Assembly (NCBI GenBank): GCA_910591455.2
Contig: OU342821.1
Span: 12,400,287-12,464,286 of the forward strand
DNA length: 64,000 nucleotides
Direction: 5' to 3'
From: Pholis gunnellus
Lineage: Eukaryota; Chordata; Actinopteri; Perciformes; Pholidae
Part shown: piece after piece, positions 22,521 through 35,375 of the stretch
How positions within the stretch are numbered: the stretch's first letter is position 1
How the letters are laid out: each line of letters begins with the position of its first letter
Program-made: the position numbers and the translations under genes
The notes under the pieces: model-generated
What the model was told of the DNA's origin: nothing
Databases searched by the model: none
The model's input: only the letters and a program-made list of their open reading frames with translations

Positions 22521-24629
22521 TATCTCTGCACCAAAATATAATGTGATAAACTTTTAAAATATGAATCTAATTTAAGAAGCGTGGTATTCTCCTCCCCTCC
22601 ATCAACATTTTTTTTCATGTACTCTGATGTCAATGAGCAGCTGTCATCCTGCTGGCATTTCAATTTCAGGTCGGATGTGCAGGAAATTGCTTTTATTCTT
22701 GACTCAAACTCTCCTAGCATGGGAATGATAGCTGTGTTTCGGGTCTCCAAAATTATACTACATAGTATATATTCAACATAATGCACAGTGTGTTTAATGA
22801 GGTACTGTCGGAGCTCCTTTAGCCATTTCATGGAAGCATGGATTCAACAAGGTGCTGTAAACGTTCCTCTGGGAGCGTTGGTCCATGCTGACTCCGTGGT
22901 GATGCATTCATGCTCCTATCAACACATTCCACATCGTCCCGAAGGTGCTCTGTTTGGTCGAGATATGACGAGTGCGCGAGCTGAGGAAGAAAAACTGAGG
23001 TCACTGCCATGCTCCTAAAAACCATCTTGAAGGGATGTGTGCATGGGAAATAGCATCTTATCTTGCTGCATGTATTCATTTGAACAAATAAAAGTGCACC
23101 GTCATGAAGGCCACATCCTGACCCTGTCACCAGCACGTCTCATTGCAAACCAGGATTTCTCATCTCCTCAGTCACCCAGCTCTGGTGATGTCTCACCTTC
23201 ATTTTCTTGTTCTTTGCTGACTGGAGTAGAAATCGGCACAGCCCTCTGCGGCTGCAGCCCATCCAATTCAAGGTTAAATGATGTGTGCTTTCTCAAATGT
23301 CCTTCTGCACACTGCTGTTGTACTGGGCTGTCATTTATTTGTGGCCTGTTAACTTGAACAAGTTTTGCCAGTCTCCTCTGACTTCTCTCATGAGCCACTG
23401 AGTTGCCGATTCTCAAAGCAACAAGTGAAATCTCGAGGTGTCAGTTCACTTAAACGATCCCTTCTATTGTTTCTGTCTCAATCTGTTGTGAACTGTGAAG
23501 CAGAAACGCAGCAGAATAATCTTTAAAGGGAGTTACTTTGAACTATTATAATTCGTTATGAGCACCGATATGCACTCTTTCAATTCATTTGACCTCTCAC
23601 TGACATTAGACATTACATTTTTTTTTTTAATTGCAATGTGAAATTTTAAAACATAATCACACAGAACAAAAGAAAAAACACACTTTCTGTTGCTTTCCAA
23701 AGAATCGCACTAAATCAATAATATTTCTAGGTTGTCTCTTGTTTGGCTTGGCAGCTATCAAGGTTTACAATTGTGTTTACATTTCTTATTAACTGCTTCT
23801 CAGTGCAGTTGAGCAGCACAATATTTGGCAATTACTGTATCCAGCTTGAAGGAGTAATAGAAAAAAAGGAAGATGTCTTCAGAAGAAAACATTGAGGCGT
23901 ATATGCCCCCCAGATTGTTAACATGACCCTTTCAGCAAATAACTCCACTCACATGCACACCTTTGTCGGGGGGAAAAAAACACTTTTGCCCACAGCTCTG
24001 CTGCTAGATGGATGTTTTAGTCTTGCAGGAAACTTGATACCGTGGTGCGCGACAACCCCAGGAGGAAAGCTGTCTGAGATGCTGGAAGTGGAGTGTCTAG
24101 AGCGAACAACCCCAGCAAACTAAAAGTCCCTTGAATCAAACGCCCATTTTAGCTTTCAGTTTAAGAGCAACTGAACTCCTGAACTTTACATGCTTTATAA
24201 CTTTGCTTTATTTATGCGTGACCCACTGTCTGAGTCACTTAGCTGTTGGCTTAAATTGGAAGGTACCTCAGAAGATGGATACTGAGTGCGTGTATTTCAT
24301 CTTTATTGCCTGCAAAAAGGGAAGCGTAAAAACCCAAAGTTCACCCCATTTAGATTATATCATTCGGTGTCATGATCCGTCTTTTTCTAGAACAGGTGAA
24401 ACGTGTGTATTTTATGGTATCAGAGGCTGTTAGTTTTAAAAGGAAAGAGTAGGACGCTTTGTGGCTGTGTTGAGCAGAAAATCTACAGGGATGTAAGTTA
24501 GCTCTGTCATCCTCAGAAGCCAGGATGACACATATCCTCTCATGGTTTTAAAACACTTAGTAACCTTTCTTGACGTATTGGAGGGAAAGCTTCTCTGTTT
24601 CCAGCCACGCTTCCCGTGTGGCTATCTGG
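22521..24629. other. Upstream flank, no gene seen
   Basis: Mostly unique sequence of enhancer-like composition at 22570-23180, then A+T-rich spacer. No long frame is convincing. Confidence 0.5.
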
Positions 24630-25003
24630 TCGGTCCATCACAACTATTTGATGTTTTGCCATTCATTTTTGTTCAGACATTCATGCTGAACCATAATATG
24701 AAATATCTCTACTTGATGGATCGACAACATATTTTATATTCATGCTCATGGTTCCCAGATGATGAATCCTAATAACTTTGGCAATCCTCTGTAATGCCAC
24801 CAGGAGGTTTGTCATTTCGGTCTTTTTGTGAAATGTCTCAACAACTATTGGATGAATTGCCATCACATTTGATACAGACATCCATGTCCCTTTCAGGATA
24901 AACTGTAACTTCGGTTGTTACATTCCATCGGGTCAAAAGTTTAAATCTTGGTGTGGTTTAGGACCAATTACCTGCCGAACTAATGCTATTCCCATCAGTT
25001 ACC
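24630..25003 (+). repeat. Degraded teleost dispersed repeat, copy 1, with internal tandem units
   Basis: Segments such as TCAACAACTATTGGATGAAT, GATACAGACATCCATG, GATGAATCCTAATAACTTTG and ACCAATTACCTGC match a widespread fish repeat ('caacaactattggatggattgccatgaaatttggtacagacattcatg'). A related unit starts about 200 bases earlier (24639, CACAACTATTTGATG then TTCAGACATTCATG), so the copy holds two diverged internal units. It has no open reading frame of interest. Confidence 0.65.
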
Positions 25004-25898
25004 ACATAGACTCTTCATCCTTTGTTGAGGTAAATGTTTCAACAAATGCCAGACATCCCATACTCCTGCTGGGCGCTCACAGGACCCCTGTCTCTCCCGC
25101 CGGGCTGTTGATCAATTAGACAGACAGATAGTCAGACAGATTGTTAGGCAGCCAACCAAACGGAGATATAGGCAGAACGATGATAAAGCCGAGGCGATGT
25201 GATGCAGTTTCTATGTGGGACCCACTCCCTAATCTCAACCCATCCCCCTTCCCACCATCACACACATCCACACAAATAGGCCCGAGCGTCTTTCTAATTT
25301 TAAAGATAAACATCACTGAGTGGAAACGGAATTGGAAATTAATCACAGCTATAAATTAAGTCACCTTTACGGGTATCCTTCTCCCTCGTCCACAGAGTTA
25401 CAGGTAGCTGGAGTTACTCTGTGTGCAGAGCTGCAGGATAGAGAAGAATTTGAATGATGACAAATAGCATAATATGTTTTGCACACAAAGCAGCGGTTTT
25501 TGGGCAGATTCTTTTTCTTTTTTTTTACAACTGTGAGCCACAGAGCCACAGTGAATGGTGGTGATGGCAGTATGTGCCACACAATAAAGCTGCTTTCCAT
25601 CGCTTTGGGCACACTTTACTGCTGCTCTTGATATCAGTATTAAAAGTGATTTGCAGCTCCGTATGTGGCAAGGAATCAAAACTTAATTTAGGCAGATAAA
25701 GATGCCATTTGGGAGGGAGATAAAGTGCTGCATCATGGGAGATGTGTTCCCCAGCCTGCTCTCAGCTCCTCACCCTCACTGCGCCCTCAGATTTACTAGC
25801 TCTTTTTTCCTGCTCCATAAAACAGCAAATATGCTCGCCAGGCGACACAGGCAAATGTTAATGGATTCATTTGTCAAGAACCTTCCACTTATTTACAG

Positions 25899-25982
25899 TC
25901 CGCTTCCATTACAGTCGCTCCTCCTGTAAGAGAAAAACCAGTGGCCAAAGTCAAAATATCGATTTGCCCGTCCATCACAATA
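25899..25982 (+). CDS. Weak exon candidate, 84 bases
   Basis: An acceptor (CCACTTATTTACAG ending 25898) and a donor (ACAATA|GTGAGT) bracket 84 bases with two open frames: SASITVAPPVREKPVAKVKI then SICPSITI, or RFHYSRSSCKRKTSGQSQNI and onward. Length is a multiple of three, and a phase-0 join to the exon at 32790 is possible. The last exon base before the donor is A, which is weaker than G. There is no family match from memory, and chance is a serious alternative. Confidence 0.18.
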
Positions 25983-26959
25983 GTGAGTCATCGTGTAAAA
26001 CCACGAAGCCAATGACAGCGCTGCCACCAGGAGTGTGTTTCAACATGACAGTTAGATAATCACGAGCTATTTTTGTGGATGGTGGATGATTATGTCATGT
26101 AAATAGACACATAAGAAAATATCAACGCAATTCATCAATTGCAGTTTTTGAAATGAAAATAATCACACTCTGAGCTTAATTACCATCTCCATTATCTGCA
26201 AGTGATGTGATGAAATTACATTATTAGTCAGTGTCCCAGCGCTGAAATCTGTTTTCTTTTTCTTTTTTCTTTTTTTGTGTGTGTCATGCCCACACAAAAC
26301 TTCATTTCTGGTGTCGGGGAATATCTGTGAAATAATTTGCTCGCCTCACAGAATTAATGAACTTTACACAGCAAGGGATGATGTAAACATAGGGAATGTT
26401 TTATTTATGCATTCTTTTTTGCTGCAGACAGTGTGAGGCATGGGGTTTGAAATATCTTTCATGGGGTATGTCTTACTGGGAGAATGGTTTTATCAGTTTG
26501 AGCTGAAATAAAATGTCTGTTTCTTCCACGAGAGAAGCTTGAAGGAGGGGCCGTTTGTTCTGACCACATTTACAGTACAAAGAGTAATAAGGGTTGATTA
26601 TATTGGCATGCTGCAGCTCCTTATAGACCACCAGGGTTGCTCCGATGTGACTGCTGACACAAGCCAGACCTTGACCCTGTGCACCAGCCACTGATAGTTC
26701 AGACTTCTCATTTGAACACTTGGCCTGGAGGAAGATGATCTCCCTACTGTGCAACATCCCCTTCAACACATCTTACATCTTCTCCACAGCCCGGGTTTGG
26801 CTGTGCTGTGGCCACAGAATCAAAGTTTGAAGCTCCACTCTGTTTAGTATCCGTCCAAACCTTCCAAGATCAGATCTGAGCCAAGCAGATCTCACAATCT
26901 GAGCAGAAATATGACCAAAAGATTCACGGCTACTGATATGGTAGCAGTAAGTACAGTTA

Positions 26960-26982
26960 TAGTAGTAGTAGTAGTAGTAGTA
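26960..26982. repeat. (TAG)7 trinucleotide repeat
   Basis: Seven TAG units; a minus-strand open frame reading poly-Tyr here is an artefact. Confidence 0.9.
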
Positions 26983-29900
26983 TAGAAGCACTTCATTAAT
27001 CCCTCCCGGGCATAGTTCTTTATCACAGGAACATCAAAAGCAAGACGCAGTGCCAAACATAAGCAGGTCACACACAAGCCAACCACTCATACATACTGTA
27101 TGCACCGCCAATTTACTGATTCCAAATAGCATCCTGCATAATATGCAAACAAATGCGAGTGCAAAGTTTATTCCTGGAGAAATAAATCAAATTAGTTGTT
27201 TATCACTTTTTCCATGAACTATTTTTTTTATACAGTAGGATGCTTTCATTTTGGTTCCTCTATGCTTAGCGTTTCTGATGCTATTGTTAGATGTATTGTG
27301 AAACTGAAGCTCATTAAGGCTCTTAAGGTTCAACAACACATAAGTAGCAGCCTGGACCAGTGGCATTTCACCATTAGAGCAGAACTACAATATCCACAAG
27401 GCAGCCACAGGATGTGTGTGATTCGTTGTTTAATAAACACTGAGTACATCTTTGAAGAAAAGTATTTGCTCTGTTTCCACAGCATGCTGTGGCTCAAATC
27501 CTTAGAGGCTGCTGCATGGCCTTTGCTAATTATGTAAAAGCCTCTGATTATCTCTTGCTCACCTCGGCTCAGAGGCCAGACTCTCGTAGCACATACAGCA
27601 CTGCAGCATCTTACATGCTTTCCACACATCTGTTTCCTTCCCCATCGTTTCCACTTTCCTCCTCGTTCTTTTTCCTTTTCTACAGTCCCCACCTCCCATC
27701 CGGGGAAATGGTTTGGCCTTTCTGAAGTAAACAGGCATTAATCACTCCTTGAGAGGGAATTGTCTGAGGGACAGCCCAAGGCATTTGAAGGGGGCCACAC
27801 AGATGCACATGGGACCAGGAGATAGATGCTGTAGGGTTGCCGGGTGTTATGGCCCCCTATGGGACGTGTACCGCACCAGCTGATGGGGTCAGCGTGTCCA
27901 CCTTGGGTAAGTGTGTCAAGGACGGTGAGAAGAGGAGGTGGCACTTTGGCTCGGGGTGAAACATGCTGCTGTAAACTAGAGCAGTGGGTGGACAAAATAT
28001 AATCATTGTTTTTCTTTTGTGTCTCTTGTTCCCCTTTTTACAACAATACAAGTAGTTCACACATTTGGATAAGGATTTATTAATGAGTGATCTGTGATGA
28101 ATATGAGAGAGTGAAAAAAAAACATCACGCACTTTCACTGGTAAATGCCAGAAAAAAAACCTCCATTGTTTCACTTCTGCCTACAAAATGAATACATGGA
28201 TGCGGTATTATTTTGTATTCTTTGACATTTCAAATCTCCAAAATTTACCACAAAATCTGCTCTCAGCAGAAGGTTTATATACTTAACCTCAAAAACTGTC
28301 CATGAAAAAATTGAGGACTAATATTTATGATTTCTCAATTTTTGATGTACTGTGCTAATTGTTAGCTCTCAAAAAGATGAATAACACAATCTACCGCGGT
28401 TTATGAAACATGAATGGCAATCATAATTGCCTTTTTAATCTTGAAAGAGTTCTTTATGAATGGTGTAGAAAATGATATTTCAAATGGATGAAAAAAAACA
28501 GAGGATATTGTTGACTGCTAATTGGGATGATGTTTTTTTGTTTCACAGACTATTCTATGAGCCTATAAACCAATATGTTATTACTCATAGCATGTGAGTT
28601 TTAATTTGGATTATCCCATACACATTTGTATTATTGCATGTTACACATCATTCTCCTTGTATTGAAACCCAAATATGAGCAAGGGTTTATAAAGTCAAGT
28701 ATATTCTGACACAACCAGCGATCACTGACATTAGCAATCTCAACTAATTAGTTCTAGTATATACTCATGACGTGTTTTATGACTCATTGAGGCACAAAGA
28801 TGCTGCTCAATGACCACAGACCATTGTCATTCATTATGATCATCTGCTATTTAATTAAAATCCCCAGTGTTTGGCAACCAAGATTTACTGTATGCAACCC
28901 AGTATTTTACAGTCCAATGACAGCTTTGTGAGACTTGTTCATGTAGGTCTAGAGTGGCATTTTTAAAGCCAAAGAATCAACTTTAACAACAGAAAATGAA
29001 TCGCAATCAACAGAAAAGCCAGAGAAAAATGCATCACATTACAAAAGATAGCGGTTGATTTTTCTGTGATCTTTGGGAAATACAATGCTGCAGAAATAAA
29101 ACACCAATTTTCTTTCTTTCAATTTCTTATTATCGGTGATGTTGCCAAGGTTTACAGAGAATTTTGAGTAAAACCCATTTTGATAATTAAACACTGCTTT
29201 ATTAATTAATTTATTAATTAAAGTACTGCTTCAGAGAAACTTGATGAAAATACATGAGCGGATAATTCTAGACAAGTTAAGGCGAGTGACAAAAGAAAAT
29301 TATTGATGTTCATCTCTCAGTATGACTTTGGTGCTGCATTAACCTTAGCACCTCAAGCACACTATTTGGAAGCAAGTGCAGGGTTATGTGTGTTTGTTTC
29401 TATGTATATATATATAGATATGTATATATGCTATGCCGTTGATCAGCTCTTTTGATGAGGTCGGATTCACCTGGAATGTTCCTTTTAAATTTTCCTTTTT
29501 AAAGGATTGGTTAGAATTCTTTCAATTCTTTCTTAAAACAACAAGTACTGTAGATGCTTCCAGTCTTTGTACATTGCAAAAGGTTTTGGGCACTTTAATC
29601 CTTCCCCCTGTCCTTGCTGGGCCCGAAGAGATCCCTTTGGAATCTGGGACAAAATCCACAGCCCTCGTTCTGCAAAAATGGTTGAAGTTCAGCTGAAGCT
29701 TACATTTGGCCTCAGCAGTCTGGGATTGACAAATAAAGAGGGTGTGTTACAAACTTATAGTATTGTCAATTTCCCCCTTAGTGTGTGTTTCTGTTTCCTG
29801 GGGGAATCTACCCACTTAACTGTCTTGTCATCTACATTGTAGGATACATTCTCTGGACTACTGATCTCTTACATTAGGAAGGGATCTCCTCTCAGCCAGT

Positions 29901-31696
29901 ATGGACAGGACGAATAATTACAGACACCAAAACCAGTTTCATTGTACATGTGGGCATATGAGTGTTGTTCTAGAAAAAAACAAGAATCTATCCTTTAAAT
30001 TATGAATTAGATTCTATTTACATTGCATGTTGTTAAGTTTTGTGAGTCCGTTTATTGCATGTCTTAAAGCAACTACAGCTTCTGCTGGTCTTCAGCTCAT
30101 TAAAACCAAAGCACTCAGCTGGACAGCAGGGAGACATATGTTCCTCATCTTAAGTGGTGCTTTAAAAGGTATTGATGGTTTGAAAGCAGCCAATAAGTGA
30201 TCAATGAAGAGACTTCTCTCTCTGTCATGATGGCCAACTGGTCACTATGGTCAACTGTACCATCGGAAACTGTTGTTGCACACATTTCAGAGAGATTCAA
30301 ATGAGGCAGCCTCAATAAAACCCCACACTTACGTTGCTATATATTCAGTGGAACTTATTGTAAATTGGTTTAATATATCATTAGATAACAGATCACAAAA
30401 TCACTGTGGAAGCAGCATTAAAAGTCCTTTGCTTTGAGGTGAAGTGACAGTTGAGCAACAACTGGCGTCTTGGCAAAGCGGGAGCAACACTGATTACAAT
30501 CAGCCAGATGGCTGCCAAGCAATGTTTGGATGTAATTGAAAAGGATTTGATACTAAAATGTATCTTTCACGTCTTTAATAACCTAAAGCTCCATAAAGCT
30601 GTCAAACATTTTTGACTAATTTATTTTTCCAGTTTTTCAAACGTCTCTAATTTTTATGAACAGATGTCAGATTGGAAGTAACCATTGTAATATTATATAT
30701 ATGTGTATAGTATTCAGTAGTACATACATACAGTCATTCAGAAATGGTTTTCACCCCCGTGATGTATTTATGATCATTCTTGTTGCCCCTTCTCATTCAA
30801 CCATCTAATTTATAGTTTCACAGTAGTCTGAATCGCTCTCAGTTCGGCAGGATCATGCACAAATCCAAATTCCTGGTAGATGACAGACGAAGGATCAGAA
30901 TAATGCTCTTGAAGCATGAGAGCTCTCCACTTTCTTTAGGACACTTTCATCTGGCCCGTCTGAAAGCCAGGCCTGTTGTTCTTTGTTAGGGTGTGAGTTT
31001 CAGCTGTGTTTTGAACTGACATGACACAGCCAGAGATGTTTGTACATCCAGCGTTTGAATTACGGGGGACTAAAGGCCTGTGTGGTGATGTATGAGCAGG
31101 ATGTCAGGTCTGTCTGTTAACAATGATTTATGAACGCTTGAGGGCCGGATTGTGGTAATGCAGTCAGACTGAGAAAGCTACTGTAAACACAGTGTATGAC
31201 ACCTAATGAAGGCTCACACAGGAATCCATTACCCCCTTTTACATTCCACTCTTATGGTATTGCACAATAAACTGTCTTATTCCAGGCCAACAAAGGGCCA
31301 AAGTACTTCATTTAAACATCTTAGAGATGAGTGACCTGCCTCAAGGTAGAAGCGGGAATCCAAGAAAAGTATTATCCGGATGGGGCAAAACAAAATGATG
31401 CCATAGTAAAATATAAAATCTACTCTTTATGATGCCGAGACCAACATGGCAGAGTGAGCTCAAATGTGTTGGAAGACTCGGATTGTGTTCCTCTTTGCAT
31501 TTGTAACCCGAAACTCAGACTCATCAAAGAAATTCCAATAAGCAGTAAAGACATTTCCCAGAGAGCATCCTGTGGGGTTCCCGGTGGCAAGCAGCCCTGA
31601 TGGGTGGGGTCAGTGTGTCAAACTCCAATCCTGCCCCATTACTCAGCACAGGTCCCATTAATGTATCAGCCATCTGATCTGCACAGCTGCAGAGCA

Positions 31697-31709
31697 GGGG
31701 GGGGGGGGG
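31697..31709. repeat. Homopolymer G13
   Basis: Thirteen G in a row. Confidence 0.93.
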
Positions 31710-31967
31710 AGACAAACACAAGACAAACACAAAGAGCGAGGAATTCAGGGCGAAGGGGGGAGGACATGGAGATATGGGTTTGACTTCCTTGCAAGATATT
31801 ACTGCTCCTTGCTTGCTGCTGCAACACAGGCATGGATGCAAACTGTCAGCACAAGGTCGAATCAATCGAAGAACAGCTGATTTACTCTCTACAGGTCACA
31901 AATGAGCAAAGAGAAGCGTGGAGAGAAAGTTATCTCTGCATGTGTGTCTTTGTACAGTTGTGTGAGA

Positions 31968-31972
<5 letters not shown>

Positions 31973-32002
<30 letters not shown>
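31973..32002. repeat. (TG)15 microsatellite
   Basis: Pure TG run; a further short TG block lies at 32031-32044. Confidence 0.95.
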
Positions 32003-32003
<1 letters not shown>

Positions 32004-32789
32004 CCTCAACACAAAAGAGGGCAAAAAGCATGTGTGTTTGTGTGTAGTCGCACGGTAAGCATCCTTTTCTGGGAATGACCTGCTTGTCTCATTAATAGGT
32101 TGTTGCCGGAGGGGAGCAATATGCAAACCAAGGAAAAATGGAAATCAAAATATTTTCTCCCTCCGCCCTCCGTGGTCACACACTCTCACTGACAGAACAC
32201 ACATAATCACACTCCCAGTCACAGCGCATTAAATTATTCAGCTCATAAAGCACTCACGGTCCTGATAGGTGAGGGTTTTGATTTGTAAATAAACATGTGC
32301 TCCCACAACAGAGACAAGGGACACTTAATCAAATTTCTTTGGCACATGGCTGTTTAAAAGTAAGTTACTGTTAATGGAAGATTTTGTATCTTATGTATTC
32401 GGCAGGAATTCATTTTTTCACTTTGTATACACAGTATATTGTGCCACAAATCAGTTTTAGTCGTAAGCTTTAATGCACAGCAATGAGTAAACACAATGCT
32501 CACACTCACTGTGACAATGAACAAATAAAAAGACATAAAAGATAAAACGCAACTGTTCCTAAATCCCATATGCTTAAACCGTTAGGCAGAATGTTTCAGA
32601 GCAGCATATTTCAAACTGCTGCAGAAAAATTGCCCCTGCAGTCATTACTTTGTACACTATATTGAACAGAAACTAACAGCTACCAGAAGATCCCGTTATT
32701 GATTAGTTGTAGAAACCAGACATTGAGGGGGTGTTGATGAAAAACCAAAAGAGGGCTTTAATTGCATTTCTGTTGTTTCTCTCCACCAG

Positions 32790-33023
32790 ATTGGAGCCCG
32801 GAGAGCTTTCCACCAGACCCCTGCTGAGATGGGCTGTGGCGAAAGAGTCACGGCTTTCAGGCAGACTTCACTTCAGGCTGAGAAACAGAGGAGACAGGAT
32901 CTGGTGGGGTCCCTCCTGGGCAGGGAGCGGATGATATCCCGGGACCCCTGCTCTGTTTCTGCTCCAGGTTACACCGGTTATAGCAGGGGGTCCTCCCCTT
33001 CCAGTCCCCGAAGGGTCTCCTAA
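32790..33023 (+). CDS. Probable terminal coding exon of an unidentified plus-strand gene
   Basis: A strong acceptor (pyrimidine-rich tract ending CTCCACCAG at 32789) is followed by 77 open codons and TAA at 33021-33023. The frame begins IGARRAFHQTPAEMGC and ends PGYTGYSRGSSPSSPRRVS. The middle is Gln/Glu/Arg-rich and helical-looking (QAEKQRRQDLVGSLLGRER), and the tail is Ser/Pro/Arg-rich. By my count about 62% of third positions are G or C, against A+T-rich flanks. PGYTG motifs occur in some ciliary microtubule inner proteins, but the resemblance is too short to assign a family. A second overlapping frame, starting with an ATG at 32737, encodes a 65-residue peptide with a hydrophobic start (ALIAFLLFL) and is an alternative reading. 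No upstream exon was found with certainty. Confidence 0.45.
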   Translation: MGARRAFHQTPAEMGCGERVTAFRQTSLQAEKQRRQDLVGSLLGRERMISRDPCSVSAPGYTGYSRGSSPSSPRRVS

Positions 33024-33460
33024 CCCTCTGGGTGAACTTCAATTAAAAAAAAGGTTGAAGTCAAACCTTCACGTCATCAGCCCTGAAAAGGACACTAAAG
33101 ATGAACTGATAGAAAGTAGTTGGATTTCATCTAAATTGTGCATAGGCCTACTGCCTAAATCCTGCTTTATCTGATACAGTATGATAATTATATCTGTTTA
33201 TTCCTTTTTTGGAAGGAACTAGATGATGTCGGTCAAACACAAATATAGAAAATACACCTTTATTACATTCTTAATTGTGTAAAAGTGTTACATTGTATCA
33301 ACAAAATCCTCTGAGCTTAAATAGCAGCCGTCATACTTTGAAAATAACAGTGAAAATTATTCCTTTTTAAACCGCACACATTCTGAAAATGTGCCATTTC
33401 TTTGCACAATTTCTTTAAAATGCAAATATATGCTTACTTGCAAGTATTTCAAATAAACGA
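33024..33460 (+). other. Possible 3' UTR with AATAAA polyadenylation signal
   Basis: If 32790-33023 is a last exon, this would be its 3' UTR. An ATTAAA-type signal lies at 33042-33047 and a canonical AATAAA at 33452-33457. Such hexamers are common by chance in A+T-rich DNA, so the assignment rests on the exon call. Confidence 0.25.
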
Positions 33461-34909
33461 TTAGCGTTCTAACAGTCTAAACATGTTTTTTATAAAGCAA
33501 CAGCGAACATGTTGCAGTTTTAACGCTCTTTTTTCTTCCCACACCTCTTTCTACTGTTGGGGCTTTCTATCTTGTCGGTACAATGCAAACATTACTGGTC
33601 TCAATTTCATCGACATTGTTGCTACACTTAAGTGCAGTAACTTAATCCCTTCTGAAACAGAAGGGCTTCAACCTTAGCCAGCGGGCTGGGAGGGGAGGAG
33701 AGCTGAGTGGAAGTGGAGGAGGGTGTTGTCACCGCATTTTACAGCATTGTGCCGTACTGTAGAAGTGGCAGGGGCCCCAGGGTCATTTAGATAGGGTTCC
33801 TCTACCCCGAGGTGTTAAATTCAAAACCACATTTATCATCACAAAAAAAGCTTTTCTTTCAGCATCTGCTCACTTAACTTTAATTATAGCTTCCTTTCGG
33901 GGGAGGAAGGCCATTAAGCTGGGTTGGGTCCTTAACTCTCTCTCCTCTCAGTGTAGAGCACTGTGTCATGGCTGGATACTGCACTGATATATGGAAAGGT
34001 GAAATTTATTCTTCTTCTTCACTGGGCCAGTAAACACTTCTCGAGGGTTAGTCTGAGATCTACTATCCCGGAGGATCGAGACGAGCATTTTGAAGTAGAA
34101 ATTTCAAAAGAAGACGTAGGCAGTGATACAGTATGAAAGGCTTGGGCTGCAGCAGTAGTCACGGTAAACACAATCCACGTATCAAAGAATACTGTACTTT
34201 TGGCCTGGGTGTGTGAGTGTTTGGATTCAAAAGTGTGCTTTTGTTTGTGCACATGTGTTTATCCTTCTATAGGCCTCATGCACTTGGCCCATTTTCCCTC
34301 ATTGTGCTGTGAGTATCCCACTGGGTAAGAAGACGAGGGAGATTAACTATGTTTCCTGTTGGTGAGGCTTTGATGTTAAGTCCTGGGGGAAACGCTGTTC
34401 AGTCACATTTTCCCTTCATCTGCTGTATGTCATTCAACGTGTACAACCACCTCCAAAGTCACCAAGCCCTTCATGCTGTTCGCAGTCTGCATTTAGAGAC
34501 ATCAGTCATGTTTATAAGAGCAGCCTCTAAGTTTGACCTCAACTTGGTAAAAAAAAGCTTTTTTCCTCTTTATTGTTTTAGGTGCAAAAGCACAAGGATC
34601 CTAACTGAAAAAGGAACACAATGGCGGGTCTGCATACATGCCTATGGATGTGTGTGGTATACTACTGACCTGAATTGACCTTTATGATCATCCCCTCAAC
34701 AAAAAAAACACACAAAACTGCAACAATGATACAATAAAGTTACCATAGAATATGACTAGCACCAGATCATGCAAACAAACACAATTGAACCCTCTCCGAA
34801 AGAAAACTCCACGGATTTAGCATTGCACTCCTACACCATTGTTGGACTCACGATAAATAGTTGTAAGAAATAGAAGAAAAAGATGTATTCAGCAGAACCA
34901 AAGATGTCT

Positions 34910-35175
34910 TATTCTTCTTTCTTGTCAAAACCTTGCTCCTACATTCTCCACAATGCAACACGAGGGCAGACAGTTCAGTCGGAGTTTCTGGTGTGTTGTG
35001 ATAGTAGCGGCTAATGTAGCCTTGAACTGCTAGCTTCAAGCAGAGATGAGCAGCGGGCTACAAAGCGCGGATAACATCGCTCTTTACTGCATATTGTTTG
35101 CAAACTTGTAGTCTGAGTGGCGTTAGGTTGTTATGAAGGGCCCTCCCGGCACAGTATTATGAAGGAACCCTAGTG
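34910..35175. repeat. Possible old dispersed repeat fragment
   Basis: The text around AGTAGCGGCTAATGTAGCC and GAGATGAGCAGCGGGCTACA gives a faint impression of a repeated fish sequence and directly precedes a CA microsatellite and SINE relic. The family is not identifiable by eye. Confidence 0.2.
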
Positions 35176-35190
35176 TACGCTAGTCACTAG

Positions 35191-35193
<3 letters not shown>

Positions 35194-35221
<28 letters not shown>
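35194..35221. repeat. (AC)14 microsatellite
   Basis: Pure AC run immediately upstream of the SINE relic. Confidence 0.95.
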
Positions 35222-35256
35222 CATTAAGCATATATATATTTTACCAACAATGTGTT

Positions 35257-35375
35257 GGGCGGCTGTGTCTCAGAGGTACAACGGCTCGTCGTCCAACCAG
35301 AAAATCAGCGGCTAAATCCCTGATCGTCCAGACTGCGTGTCAAAGTGCAAGACACTGAGCCCCAAATTGCTATTA
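35257..35375 (+). repeat. tRNA-derived SINE relic
   Basis: The segment begins GGGCGGCTGTGTCTCAGAGG (A-box-like), continues through CGTCGTCCAACCAGAAAATC, and has a degenerate B-box (GCGGCTAAATCCC, 35308-35320). It then reads CCAGACTGCGTGTCAAAGTG and GCAAGACACTGAGCCCCAAAT. This matches a common percomorph SINE-like repeat, with the tail lost. The internal RNA polymerase III promoter is decayed and it is unlikely to be active. Confidence 0.6.

Larger units (their letters stand above)
25004..32789. other. Intergenic spacer
   Basis: Contains the weak exon candidate at 25899, a TAG repeat and a strongly A+T-rich section at 28200-29430. There is a near-palindromic TTAATTAATT cluster at 29195-29222. 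Nothing else is recognised. Confidence 0.5.

Noticed and set aside
27689..27902. Very strong acceptor near 27688 and donor GTAAGTG near 27903 on the plus strand
   Set aside because: Every frame of the 214-base interval has stops within 20 codons, so it is not coding. A noncoding exon cannot be excluded.
27860..31640. Shared GATGGGGTCAGCGTGTC / GGTGGGGTCAGTGTGTC strings at 27880 and 31600
   Set aside because: Similarity is limited to under 20 bases, which is not enough to call a repeat family.
35308..35320. Possible tRNA gene B-box
   Set aside because: Acceptor stem and anticodon arm cannot be formed; this is a SINE relic.
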